Source of the DNA: Novosphingobium sp. UBA1948
Lineage (GTDB): Bacteria; Pseudomonadota; Alphaproteobacteria; Sphingomonadales; Sphingomonadaceae
Length of the DNA stretch: 34,545 nt
Assembly: GCA_002336765.1 (NCBI GenBank)
Contig: DDES01000213.1
Location: 229 to 34,773, forward strand
Direction: 5' to 3'
In this document: positions 15,363 to 23,284 of the stretch, piece by piece
Layout of the letters: each line of letters starts with the position of its first letter
Position numbering within the stretch: position 1 is the stretch's first letter
The notes under the pieces: model-generated
The model's database searches: none
Seen by the model: the letters and a program-made list of their open reading frames with translations, nothing else
What the model was told of the DNA's origin: nothing
Translations under genes and position numbers: made by a program

Positions 15363-18155
15363 ATGAGCTCGCGCACCCTTCGGTGCGGCCGCGCAGTCGC
15401 GTCGGTCGCCGCTATCGCCGTATCCACCTTTATCACGCCAGCCTACGCGCAGCAGACCGCCCCTGCGGCTGACGACGGTCAGGCGATCGTCGTCACCGGC
15501 ATCCGCGCCTCGCTCGATGCTTCGGCCGCGCTCAAGCGCCGCAGCGCGGTGATCGTGGAATCGGTCTCGGCCGAAGACATCGGCAAGCTGCCCGACGTTT
15601 CCATCGCGGACTCGCTCGCCCGTCTGCCCGGCGTCACCGCCCAGCGCCTTGAAGGCCGCGACCAGCGCCTGTCGATCCGCGGCCTTGGCCCCGATTTCTC
15701 GACCACCTTGCTCAACGGCCGCGAACAGGTGACCGTGGGCGACAACCGCGGCGTGGAATACGACCAGTATCCGTCGGAATTCTTCAAGAACGTGGTGGTT
15801 TACAAGGCTGCCAACCCCTCGCTGGTGGCGGCCGGCATTTCGGGCACGGTGGATCTGCGCATGCTGCGCCCTCTGGCCCAGAAGAACCGCGTCGTGGCGG
15901 TGCAGTTGCGCGGCCAGATGAACAGCATCAGCGCGCTCAACCCCGATGCCGACAACAAGGGCTTCCGCGCCTCGGCGGCCTATGTCGACAAGTTTGCCGA
16001 TGACACGTTCGGCATCGCCATCGGCCTGTCGGCCACCAATTCCCCCTCGCAGAACGAGCGCTACAACGCATGGGGCTTCCCCAATGAGGGCGCGACCGGC
16101 GGCAATCTGATGCTGGGCGGCGCCAAGCCCTATGTGCAGTCGAACATGCTCAAGCGCTATGGCGGCGTGGTGACGCTGGAATGGCAGCCCAACGACAATT
16201 TCCACTCGACCCTTGACGTGCTCTATTCGCACTTCACCGAAACCCAGAAGCTGCGCGGCATCGAATTCCCGATCGCGCCGGCATGGGGTTCGGGCGCCAC
16301 GGTCGCTCCGGGCTACACCGTGTCGAACGGTCTGGTGACCGACGCCACGGTCAGCGGCGTGCATGCCGTGCAGCGCAACGACTATAACAAGCGCGAGGCG
16401 GACAATCTCTCCATCGGCTGGAACGGCGCCTACACTTTCGCCAATGACATGCACCTGACGCTGGACGCCAGCTACAGCCATGCCAAGCGCACCGACTTCC
16501 TGCTCGAAACCTACACCGGCACGGGCTACAACACGGCGGGCGCCGCCGACACGCTCCACATCTCGGCCAATCCCAACGGCACGTTCTCGATCGTGCCGAC
16601 GCTGGACTATTCCAGCAGCACGCTGTTCGGCATCACCGATCCGCGCGGCTGGGGCTATAACGGCACCACCGCCGTGGTGCAGGCCGGCTTCCTCAACCGT
16701 CCCAGCTTCAAGGACGATCTTGCCGCCCTGCGCGCCAGCCTTGACGGCAAGTTCGGCGACGGCAGCAAGCTGCTCTCGAGCTGGGAAGTGGGCGTGAACT
16801 TCTCGCACCGCAAGAAGGTGTCGGACTATCTCTCCACCTTCCTGTGTCCCAAGGGCGCGACCGGCACCAATTGCACCGTGTCGAGCGGCACCACGCAATT
16901 TGCCGCCATCCCTTCGGCGGCCATCATCGGCACGGTTCCACTGGCCTATCTGGGCGTGCCCAAGATGCTCGCGCTCGATCCGATGTATCTCTACAACAAC
17001 AGTCTGACCGGCGTGTATGACAACCGCCCCAGCTCGCTGGTGCGCGACAACTCGGTGACGGAAAAGGTGCTGACCGGCTATGCCATGGCCAAGCTGGACG
17101 GCGATGTTGGCGGCCACAAGCTGACCGGCGCCTTGGGTGTGCAGGTGGTCTATACCGACCAGAGCTCGAACGGTTCGATCTCGAACTTTGCGGGCGGTGT
17201 GGTCACGGTGCTGCCCGCCTATGGCGGCGCGAAATACACCAACGTCCTGCCCTCGATCAACCTGTCCTACGAGATCAGCCCCGCGACTTTCGCCAAATTC
17301 GCGGCCTCGCAGACCATGGTGCGCCCGCGCATGGATCAGGAACGCGTGAACCAGGAGTTCAACGTCCCCGACCTGTCCAAGCTGACCTCGACCGATCCGG
17401 CCAACAGCCCGTTCAGCTCGACCGGCGGCAACCCGCGCCTGCGCCCCTACAAGTCGACCAATCTCGATGTGTCGGCGGAGCATTATTTCCGCAAGGGCGG
17501 TTATGTCGCGGTGGCGGCCTATTACAAGCGCCTGACCGACTATATCGACTCGAACAACAGCTACATCTATGACTTCTCCTCGGCCAAGAGCCTGCTCTCG
17601 CCCGCCAATCAGGCCCTGCTCGGCACCACGCTGGGCAAGGTTTCTGCACCGGGCAACGCGGGCAGCGGCAATCTGAAGGGCGCGGAATTCACGCTCTCGC
17701 TGCCCTTCTCGGTGGTGACGCCCAAGCTTGACGGCTTCGGCTTCTATGGCTCGTTCAGCTACACTGACTCGACCATCCGTCTGGCCAGCAACCCCGGCAC
17801 CGCGATCACCCTGCCCGGCCTGTCCGACAAGGTGGCCAATGCCGAGTTCTATTACGAGAAGCACGGCTTCCAGACCCGCGTCTCGTACCGCTACCGCTCG
17901 ACCTTCCTGGCCGAAGTGGCGGGCCTCTCGGCCGCGCCGACCTTCCGTCAGGCCAAGGCCGAGGGCATTCTCGACGCCCAGATCGGCTACGAGTTCCAGA
18001 AGGGCAGCATGCTCCAAGGTCTCTCGGTGCTGTTCCAGGCCAAGAACCTGACCGACCGTCCGTTCATTACCTACCAGAACAACGATCCGCGTCAGGTGAT
18101 CGACTACCAGCGCTACGGACGCGACTACTATCTGGCGCTGAGCTACAAGTTCTAA
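15363..18155 (+). CDS. TonB-dependent outer-membrane receptor (malto-oligosaccharide type)
   Basis: A 930-residue outer-membrane transporter. The signal peptide ends near PAYA-QQ (about residue 30). The TonB box region QAIVVTGIRAS (about 40-50) is followed by a plug domain to about 170 (SVSAEDIGKLPDVSIADSLARLPGV, then LSIRGLGPDFSTTLLNG) and a long beta-barrel. The protein ends in LALSYKF, the aromatic C-terminus recognised by the outer-membrane assembly machinery. The wording of the plug is typical of the large sphingomonad/Caulobacter/Xanthomonas receptors for plant and starch sugars, including Caulobacter MalA. AGGAGAGGA precedes the ATG by about five bases. Neighbouring amylase, glucosidase, porter and LacI genes support malto-oligosaccharide uptake; the substrate itself is inferred. 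Confidence 0.92.
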   Translation: MSSRTLRCGRAVASVAAIAVSTFITPAYAQQTAPAADDGQAIVVTGIRASLDASAALKRRSAVIVESVSAEDIGKLPDVSIADSLARLPGVTAQRLEGRDQRLSIRGLGPDFSTTLLNGREQVTVGDNRGVEYDQYPSEFFKNVVVYKAANPSLVAAGISGTVDLRMLRPLAQKNRVVAVQLRGQMNSISALNPDADNKGFRASAAYVDKFADDTFGIAIGLSATNSPSQNERYNAWGFPNEGATGGNLMLGGAKPYVQSNMLKRYGGVVTLEWQPNDNFHSTLDVLYSHFTETQKLRGIEFPIAPAWGSGATVAPGYTVSNGLVTDATVSGVHAVQRNDYNKREADNLSIGWNGAYTFANDMHLTLDASYSHAKRTDFLLETYTGTGYNTAGAADTLHISANPNGTFSIVPTLDYSSSTLFGITDPRGWGYNGTTAVVQAGFLNRPSFKDDLAALRASLDGKFGDGSKLLSSWEVGVNFSHRKKVSDYLSTFLCPKGATGTNCTVSSGTTQFAAIPSAAIIGTVPLAYLGVPKMLALDPMYLYNNSLTGVYDNRPSSLVRDNSVTEKVLTGYAMAKLDGDVGGHKLTGALGVQVVYTDQSSNGSISNFAGGVVTVLPAYGGAKYTNVLPSINLSYEISPATFAKFAASQTMVRPRMDQERVNQEFNVPDLSKLTSTDPANSPFSSTGGNPRLRPYKSTNLDVSAEHYFRKGGYVAVAAYYKRLTDYIDSNNSYIYDFSSAKSLLSPANQALLGTTLGKVSAPGNAGSGNLKGAEFTLSLPFSVVTPKLDGFGFYGSFSYTDSTIRLASNPGTAITLPGLSDKVANAEFYYEKHGFQTRVSYRYRSTFLAEVAGLSAAPTFRQAKAEGILDAQIGYEFQKGSMLQGLSVLFQAKNLTDRPFITYQNNDPRQVIDYQRYGRDYYLALSYKF

Positions 18156-18208
18156 CCCAGAGAACGTATGCACAGGCAGGCGGGGCTTGCAGTCCCGCCT
18201 GCTCTGGG
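18156..18208 (+). terminator. Intercistronic double hairpin between receptor and halogenase genes
   Basis: Immediately after the receptor stop, CCCAGAG (18156-18162) can pair with CTCTGGG (18202-18208). Inside it, GCAGGCGGG (18176-18184) pairs with CCCGCCTGC (18194-18202) around a nine-base loop; the two right arms share one base. No T-run follows, so this is more likely a partial terminator or mRNA-protecting stem than a simple rho-independent terminator. A GCATACGTTC half-site resembling the operator lies at 18171-18162. Confidence 0.55.
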
Positions 18209-18286
18209 CAAATCATTTCAACCTGAACTATTGCGTGGTTGGGCCGGTTCAATGGGGACAGGCCGCGCCATGGTGGAGGCCGTCCG

Positions 18287-19798
18287 ATGAGCGCAGACCC
18301 TATCCGCATCGTCATCGTGGGCGGCGGCACCGCGGGCTGGATGACAGCCGCCACGCTCGGCCATTTCCTCGACACCGGCTACAGCATCAGCCTAGTGGAA
18401 AGCGACGCCATCGGCACGATCGGCGTGGGCGAGGCCACCATCCCGCATATCCGCGTGTTCAATTCCGCGCTGGGTATTGATGAGGATGACTTCATCCGCG
18501 CCTGTCAGGCTACCTTCAAACTGGGCATCGCCTTTGATGGCTGGCGCCATGAAGGGCACTCCTATCTCCACGCCTTTGGTGATGTGGGCCGCGATGTGGG
18601 GCTTTGCGCCTTTCAGCATCTGTGGAGCCGCGCGGCGCGGCTGGGCTTTGCCAAGGACACCAACGCCTATACGCTGAACGCCATCGCGGCACGCGCGGGC
18701 AAGATGCATCGCGGCGATCCGCTCACCGGCAAGGCCGTGCCCGCCATGCCCTATGCCTATCATTTCGACGCGGGGCTTTACGCGGCCTTTCTGCGCAAAT
18801 TTTCCGAGGCGCGCGGAGTCATCCGCCATGAGGGCACGATCACGCGCGTGCTGCGCGATGGCGAAAGTGGCGACATCAGCGCGGTTCAGCTTGAATTCGG
18901 CGCCCAGATCGCGGGCGATCTGTTCATCGACTGCTCGGGCATCCGTGGCCTGTTGATCGGCGAAACGCTGGGCAGCGCCTATCACGACTGGAGCGACTGG
19001 CTGCTGTGCGACAGCGCGCTGGCGGTGCAAAGCCCGCGCGTGTCCGATTTCACGCCCTACACCCGCTCCATTGCGCATGGCGTGGGCTGGCGCTGGCGCA
19101 TCCCCTTGCAACATCGCACCGGCAATGGCCGCGTCTATGCCAGCCGCTTTATCGACGACGACACCGTGCGCGCCGAATTGCTGGGCGCCATCGAAGGCGA
19201 GGCGCTGACCGATCCGCGCCTGATCCGCTACACCACCGGCCGCCGCGCCGAAGGGTGGAAGAATAATGTCATCGCCATCGGTCTGTCCTCCGGCTTTCTC
19301 GAACCGCTGGAATCCACATCGATCCATCTGATCCAGACAGCAATCTCGCGCGTCCTCAAATTCCTGCCCGGCCGCGTGCAGCATCAGGCCGACCGCGACG
19401 AATACAACCGCCAGTTCACCTTCGAGATGGAGCGTATCCGCGACTTCATCATCCTGCATTACTGGGCCAACCAGCGCAGCGAGCCCTTCTGGCAGGCCTG
19501 CCGCGAGGTAGCGCTGCCCGATACCCTGCGCCACAAGATCGACCTCTTCGCCGCCACCGGCCAGATCTATCGCGAGGGCGAGGAACTGTTCAGCGAGGTC
19601 GGCTGGTTTCAGGTTCTGGCCGGCCAAGGCATCACCCCTGCCGCCAGCCATGGCATGGCCGACACTATCCCCGAAGCGGATCTGCGCGACTATCTCGGCA
19701 TGATCGAGGCGCTCTATGCCCGCGAGGCGGAGCGCTATCTTTCCCAAGCGGACTACATCGCGCAAAATTGCGCGGCGCCGGAAAGGGTGATGGCATGA
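18287..19798 (+). CDS. Flavin-dependent tryptophan/indole halogenase-like protein
   Basis: A 503-residue flavoprotein of the tryptophan halogenase family, which uses FADH2, O2 and halide to make enzyme-guided HOX. The FAD loop is GGGTAGW (12-18). The catalytic lysine is K78 in CQATFKLG, the halogenase fingerprint WxWxIP appears as WRWRIP (268-273), and the glutamate in SGFLEPLEST (E339) corresponds to the essential PrnA glutamate. Length is close to the usual 500-540. The ATG at 18287 has GGAGG seven bases upstream. The stop overlaps the start of the amylase gene by four bases (ATGA), so it is co-translated with carbohydrate enzymes. Such halogenases often sit beside TonB receptors in sphingomonads and Xanthomonas, yet no role in sugar use is established. 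All catalytic residues look intact. Confidence 0.9.
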   Translation: MSADPIRIVIVGGGTAGWMTAATLGHFLDTGYSISLVESDAIGTIGVGEATIPHIRVFNSALGIDEDDFIRACQATFKLGIAFDGWRHEGHSYLHAFGDVGRDVGLCAFQHLWSRAARLGFAKDTNAYTLNAIAARAGKMHRGDPLTGKAVPAMPYAYHFDAGLYAAFLRKFSEARGVIRHEGTITRVLRDGESGDISAVQLEFGAQIAGDLFIDCSGIRGLLIGETLGSAYHDWSDWLLCDSALAVQSPRVSDFTPYTRSIAHGVGWRWRIPLQHRTGNGRVYASRFIDDDTVRAELLGAIEGEALTDPRLIRYTTGRRAEGWKNNVIAIGLSSGFLEPLESTSIHLIQTAISRVLKFLPGRVQHQADRDEYNRQFTFEMERIRDFIILHYWANQRSEPFWQACREVALPDTLRHKIDLFAATGQIYREGEELFSEVGWFQVLAGQGITPAASHGMADTIPEADLRDYLGMIEALYAREAERYLSQADYIAQNCAAPERVMA

Positions 19799-21648
19799 GG
19801 TTCGCACCCGTCTCGCTGCTGGCGCTCGCACTGGCCGCGCTGGCCATGCCTGCCGAGGCCAAAACCGACCCCGCTCTGGCCGCCCTGCGCGCCCGCACGC
19901 CCGAGCAGGAGGTGATCTATTTCGTCCTGCCCGACCGTTTCGCCAATGGCGATCCGGCCAATGACACGGGCGGCCTGTCCGGCGGTCCGCTGGTCACCGG
20001 CTTTGATCCCTCCCACAAGGGCTTCTACCACGGTGGCGATCTCAAGGGGCTCACCGCCCGCCTCGACTATATCCAGCGCCTTGGCGCCACTGCCCTGTGG
20101 GTGGCACCCATTTTCAAGAACAAGCCCGTGCAAGGAGCAAAGGGGCAGGAAAGCGCCGGATATCACGGCTATTGGATCACCGATTTCCTACATGTCGATC
20201 CGCATTTTGGCACGGATGCCGATTTTGCCGCGCTGGTGAAGGCAGCCCATGCGCGCGGGATGAAGGTCTATATGGACATCGTGGTGAACCACACAGCCGA
20301 TGTCATCCAGTATCGCGAATGCACTGCCGCGCCCTGCCCCTATCGCAGCCGCGCGGACTATCCCTATCAACGGCGCGGCGGTATCGATAGTGCCCCGATC
20401 AACACGGGCTTTGCGGGGGATCGCATGGGCACGGCGGCCAATTTCGCGCGCCTGACCGACCCGTCCTATGCCTACACGCCCTTCGTGCCCGCCGCCGAGG
20501 CACATGTGAAAGTACCCGCATGGCTCAACAGCCCGATCTATTACCATAATCGCGGCGAAACGACCTATTACGGCGAAAGCGCCACGATGGGCGATTTTGT
20601 CGGGCTGGATGATCTGGCCACCGAAAATCCGCGTGTGATCGACGGTTTCATCGACATTTACGCCAGCTGGATCGACCGCTTCGGCGTGGACGGTTTCCGC
20701 ATCGACACTGCCCGCCATGTCGATGCCGCCTTCTGGCGTCGTTTCAACCCCGCCATGCTGGCCCGCGCCAAGGCGCGCGGCATCCCCCATTTCCACATTT
20801 TCGGCGAGGTTTCCGGCCACGATCACAACGAGGCGCAACAGGCCGCCTACACCCACACCGCCGCTTTCCCCGCCACGCTGGATTTCGCCTTCCACGATAC
20901 AATGGTGGGCGTGCTGAGCGGCAAGGACGGCACCGACAGGCTAGAAGCCATGTATATCGCCGATCCGCTGTATAAGGGCGGCGAGGCCGGCGCGGGCCAG
21001 CAGGTGACGTGGATCAGCAACCACGACGATGGCCGCTTTGCCGGTGCGCTGCGTCAGGCGCTGCCCGCCGCCTCGGCCGAGGAACTGTCGGCGCGGGTGC
21101 TGCTGGGCCATGCCATGCTGCTGGCGCTGCGCGGCGTTCCCGCGATCTATGCTGGCGACGAACAGGGCTTTATCGGCAAGGGCGGCGATCAGGACGCACG
21201 GCAGGACCAGTTCGCCAGCCGCGTCGAGCAATATGCCACCGAGCCGGTGCTGGGCGGCCCTGCGGGCGCACGCGAAAGGTTCGACCCCGCCCATCCCTTC
21301 TATCGCACCATCGCGCAACTCGCCGCTATCCGTCGTACCACCCCTGCGCTATGGGGTGGCACCAGTCTGGTGCGCGCAAGGTCAACGGCGGCGGGCCTGT
21401 TTGCGGTGTCGCGCTTTGATCCGGCCAGTGGGCGCGAAGTGCTGGCGATTTTCAATACTTCTGCCGCGCCGCTCTCGGCCCATGTCGAGGTGGAAGCCGC
21501 CTCCACCCGTTTCACCAGTCTCGTAGGTCCCTGTCCGACCAGCGCCGCCGCACCGGCCAGCATCGCCATCACCCTTCCCGCCTTTGGCTATGCTATCTGC
21601 GCCGCCAATCCCCCTGCCCCCGCTTCAACCAAGGCCCCCCGACCATGA
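19795..21648 (+). CDS. Secreted GH13 alpha-amylase-type glycoside hydrolase
   Basis: A 617-residue GH13 enzyme with a signal peptide (MRFAPVSLLALALAALAMPAEA, cleavage near AEA-K). The four conserved GH13 regions are present: DIVVNH (161-166), GFRIDTARH with nucleophile D304, HIFGEVS with acid/base E338, and SNHDD with H410 and D411. An early HGGDLKGL segment and a C-terminal beta-domain complete the fold. It probably cleaves starch or large malto-oligosaccharides in the periplasm or outside the cell, like the amylases of the Bacteroides Sus and Caulobacter mal loci. The start overlaps the halogenase stop, and its own stop overlaps the next gene (ATGA at 21645). Exact product specificity (amylase, neopullulanase or cyclodextrinase) is not determinable by eye. 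Confidence 0.92.
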   Translation: MRFAPVSLLALALAALAMPAEAKTDPALAALRARTPEQEVIYFVLPDRFANGDPANDTGGLSGGPLVTGFDPSHKGFYHGGDLKGLTARLDYIQRLGATALWVAPIFKNKPVQGAKGQESAGYHGYWITDFLHVDPHFGTDADFAALVKAAHARGMKVYMDIVVNHTADVIQYRECTAAPCPYRSRADYPYQRRGGIDSAPINTGFAGDRMGTAANFARLTDPSYAYTPFVPAAEAHVKVPAWLNSPIYYHNRGETTYYGESATMGDFVGLDDLATENPRVIDGFIDIYASWIDRFGVDGFRIDTARHVDAAFWRRFNPAMLARAKARGIPHFHIFGEVSGHDHNEAQQAAYTHTAAFPATLDFAFHDTMVGVLSGKDGTDRLEAMYIADPLYKGGEAGAGQQVTWISNHDDGRFAGALRQALPAASAEELSARVLLGHAMLLALRGVPAIYAGDEQGFIGKGGDQDARQDQFASRVEQYATEPVLGGPAGARERFDPAHPFYRTIAQLAAIRRTTPALWGGTSLVRARSTAAGLFAVSRFDPASGREVLAIFNTSAAPLSAHVEVEAASTRFTSLVGPCPTSAAAPASIAITLPAFGYAICAANPPAPASTKAPRP

Positions 21649-23261
21649 CCGACCGTGCCAACCTCTGGTGGAAAGGCGCCTGCGTCTACCAGATCTATCC
21701 GCGCAGCTTTGCCGACAGCAATGGCGATGGCGTGGGCGATCTGGCGGGCATCACCGCGCATCTCGACCATGTGGCCAGCCTTGGCGTGGACGCCATCTGG
21801 ATCAGCCCTTTCTTCACCAGCCCGATGCGCGATTTCGGTTATGATGTGGCCGATTATTGCGATGTTGATCCGATTTTCGGCACGCTCTCCGATTTCGACG
21901 CGCTGGTGGCGCGCGCGCATGCGCTGGGGCTCAAGGTGATGATCGACATGGTCTTTGCCCATACCAGCGACCAGCATGCATGGTTCAGCGAGAGCCGCGC
22001 CGACCGCACCAACGCCAAATCGGACTGGTATGTCTGGCGCGATGCCAATCCCGACGGCACACCGCCCAACAACTGGCAATCGGTTTTCGGTGGCCCCGCT
22101 TGGACATGGGACGCCCGTCGCCAGCAATATTACATGCACCAGTTCCTGAAGGAACAACCCCAGCTCAACTGCCACAATCCGGCGGTGCAGGAAGCGTGTC
22201 TGGATGCGCTGCGCTTCTGGCTGGCGCGCGGGGTGGATGGTTTCCGGCTCGACGCGCTCAACCACGCGATGTTCGATCCCGATTTCACCGACAATCCGCC
22301 CGCGCCCGAAAGCGACAAGCCGCGCACCCGCTCCTATGATTTCCAGCTCAAGACCAAGAGCATGAACCACCCCGATGTGGTGGGTTTTGTCGAGCGGATC
22401 GCGGCGGTGTGCAATGCGGCGGGCGCCAGTTTCACCGTGGCGGAAATCGGCGGCGATGATGCCGTTACGCTGATGAAAGCTTACACGGCTGGCGAGGCGC
22501 GGCTCAACAGCGCCTACAGCTTCGACTTCCTCTATGCCGACAAGCTGACGCCTGATCTGGTGATCAAGACACAGGCGCAATGGACCGGCGCCCCCGATGC
22601 CGATGGCCCAGACACTGCTAACATGGCCGAGGGCTGGCCCAGCTGGGCCTTTGAAAACCACGATGCCCCGCGCCATATTTCGCGTTGGGTGGGCGAGGCC
22701 GACCGGCCCGCCTATGCGCGGCTGACCATGGCGCTGCTTTTCGCGCTGCGCGGAAATCCCTTCCTCTATCAGGGGCAGGAGTTGGGCCTGACGCAGGACG
22801 AGATCCCGTTTGAACTGTTGCAAGACCCCGAAGCGATTGCCAACTGGCCGCTGACCCTGAGCCGCGACGGCGTGCGCACGCCGATGCCTTGGCAAGCCAG
22901 CGCCGGGCATGGCGGTTTCACGGCTAGCCACCCGTGGCTGCCGCTCTCGCCCGCCAACATCGCCCGCGCGGTGGATGTGCAGGAGGGGGATCCCGACAGC
23001 CAGCTTAACTGGACCCGCCGCCTGCTGGCCATCCGCCGCGCGCAGCCCGCGCTGTTGACCGGCGCGCTGGACCATGCCGTTGCCAAGGGCGATCTGCTCA
23101 CCTTCACCCGCCGCGAAGCTGGTGATGTGGTGCATTGCGCGTTCAACCTCGGCGCCGGCACCATGCCCTATACCGCGCCGATTGGCGCCACACTGTTGGC
23201 GCTCAATGGCGCCACGCCCACCAGCCTGCCCCCCTATTCCGCGCTGTTCATCCGCGCCTGA
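21645..23261 (+). CDS. Cytoplasmic GH13 alpha-glucosidase (GH13_23-like)
   Basis: A 538-residue alpha-glucosidase without a signal peptide, hence probably cytoplasmic, hydrolysing maltose and short malto-oligosaccharides brought in by the MFS porter. It opens with WWKGACVYQIYPRSFADSNGDGVGDL, typical of oligo-1,6-glucosidase and alpha-glucosidase enzymes. Catalytic regions are DMVFAHTSDQH (101-111), GVDGFRLDALNH with nucleophile D203, FTVAEIGG with acid/base E267, and FENHDAPR with D340. Length and motifs fit GH13 subfamily 23, common in alphaproteobacteria. The ATG overlaps the amylase TGA by four bases. The GH97 gene follows after 23 bases. Confidence 0.93.
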   Translation: MTDRANLWWKGACVYQIYPRSFADSNGDGVGDLAGITAHLDHVASLGVDAIWISPFFTSPMRDFGYDVADYCDVDPIFGTLSDFDALVARAHALGLKVMIDMVFAHTSDQHAWFSESRADRTNAKSDWYVWRDANPDGTPPNNWQSVFGGPAWTWDARRQQYYMHQFLKEQPQLNCHNPAVQEACLDALRFWLARGVDGFRLDALNHAMFDPDFTDNPPAPESDKPRTRSYDFQLKTKSMNHPDVVGFVERIAAVCNAAGASFTVAEIGGDDAVTLMKAYTAGEARLNSAYSFDFLYADKLTPDLVIKTQAQWTGAPDADGPDTANMAEGWPSWAFENHDAPRHISRWVGEADRPAYARLTMALLFALRGNPFLYQGQELGLTQDEIPFELLQDPEAIANWPLTLSRDGVRTPMPWQASAGHGGFTASHPWLPLSPANIARAVDVQEGDPDSQLNWTRRLLAIRRAQPALLTGALDHAVAKGDLLTFTRREAGDVVHCAFNLGAGTMPYTAPIGATLLALNGATPTSLPPYSALFIRA

Positions 23262-23284
23262 GAACACCCACAAGGGAGAGAGAC

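Noticed and set aside
15234..18173. Minus-strand open frame of 979 codons
   Set aside because: It is antisense to the TonB receptor and has low-complexity His/Arg/Gly/Val composition.
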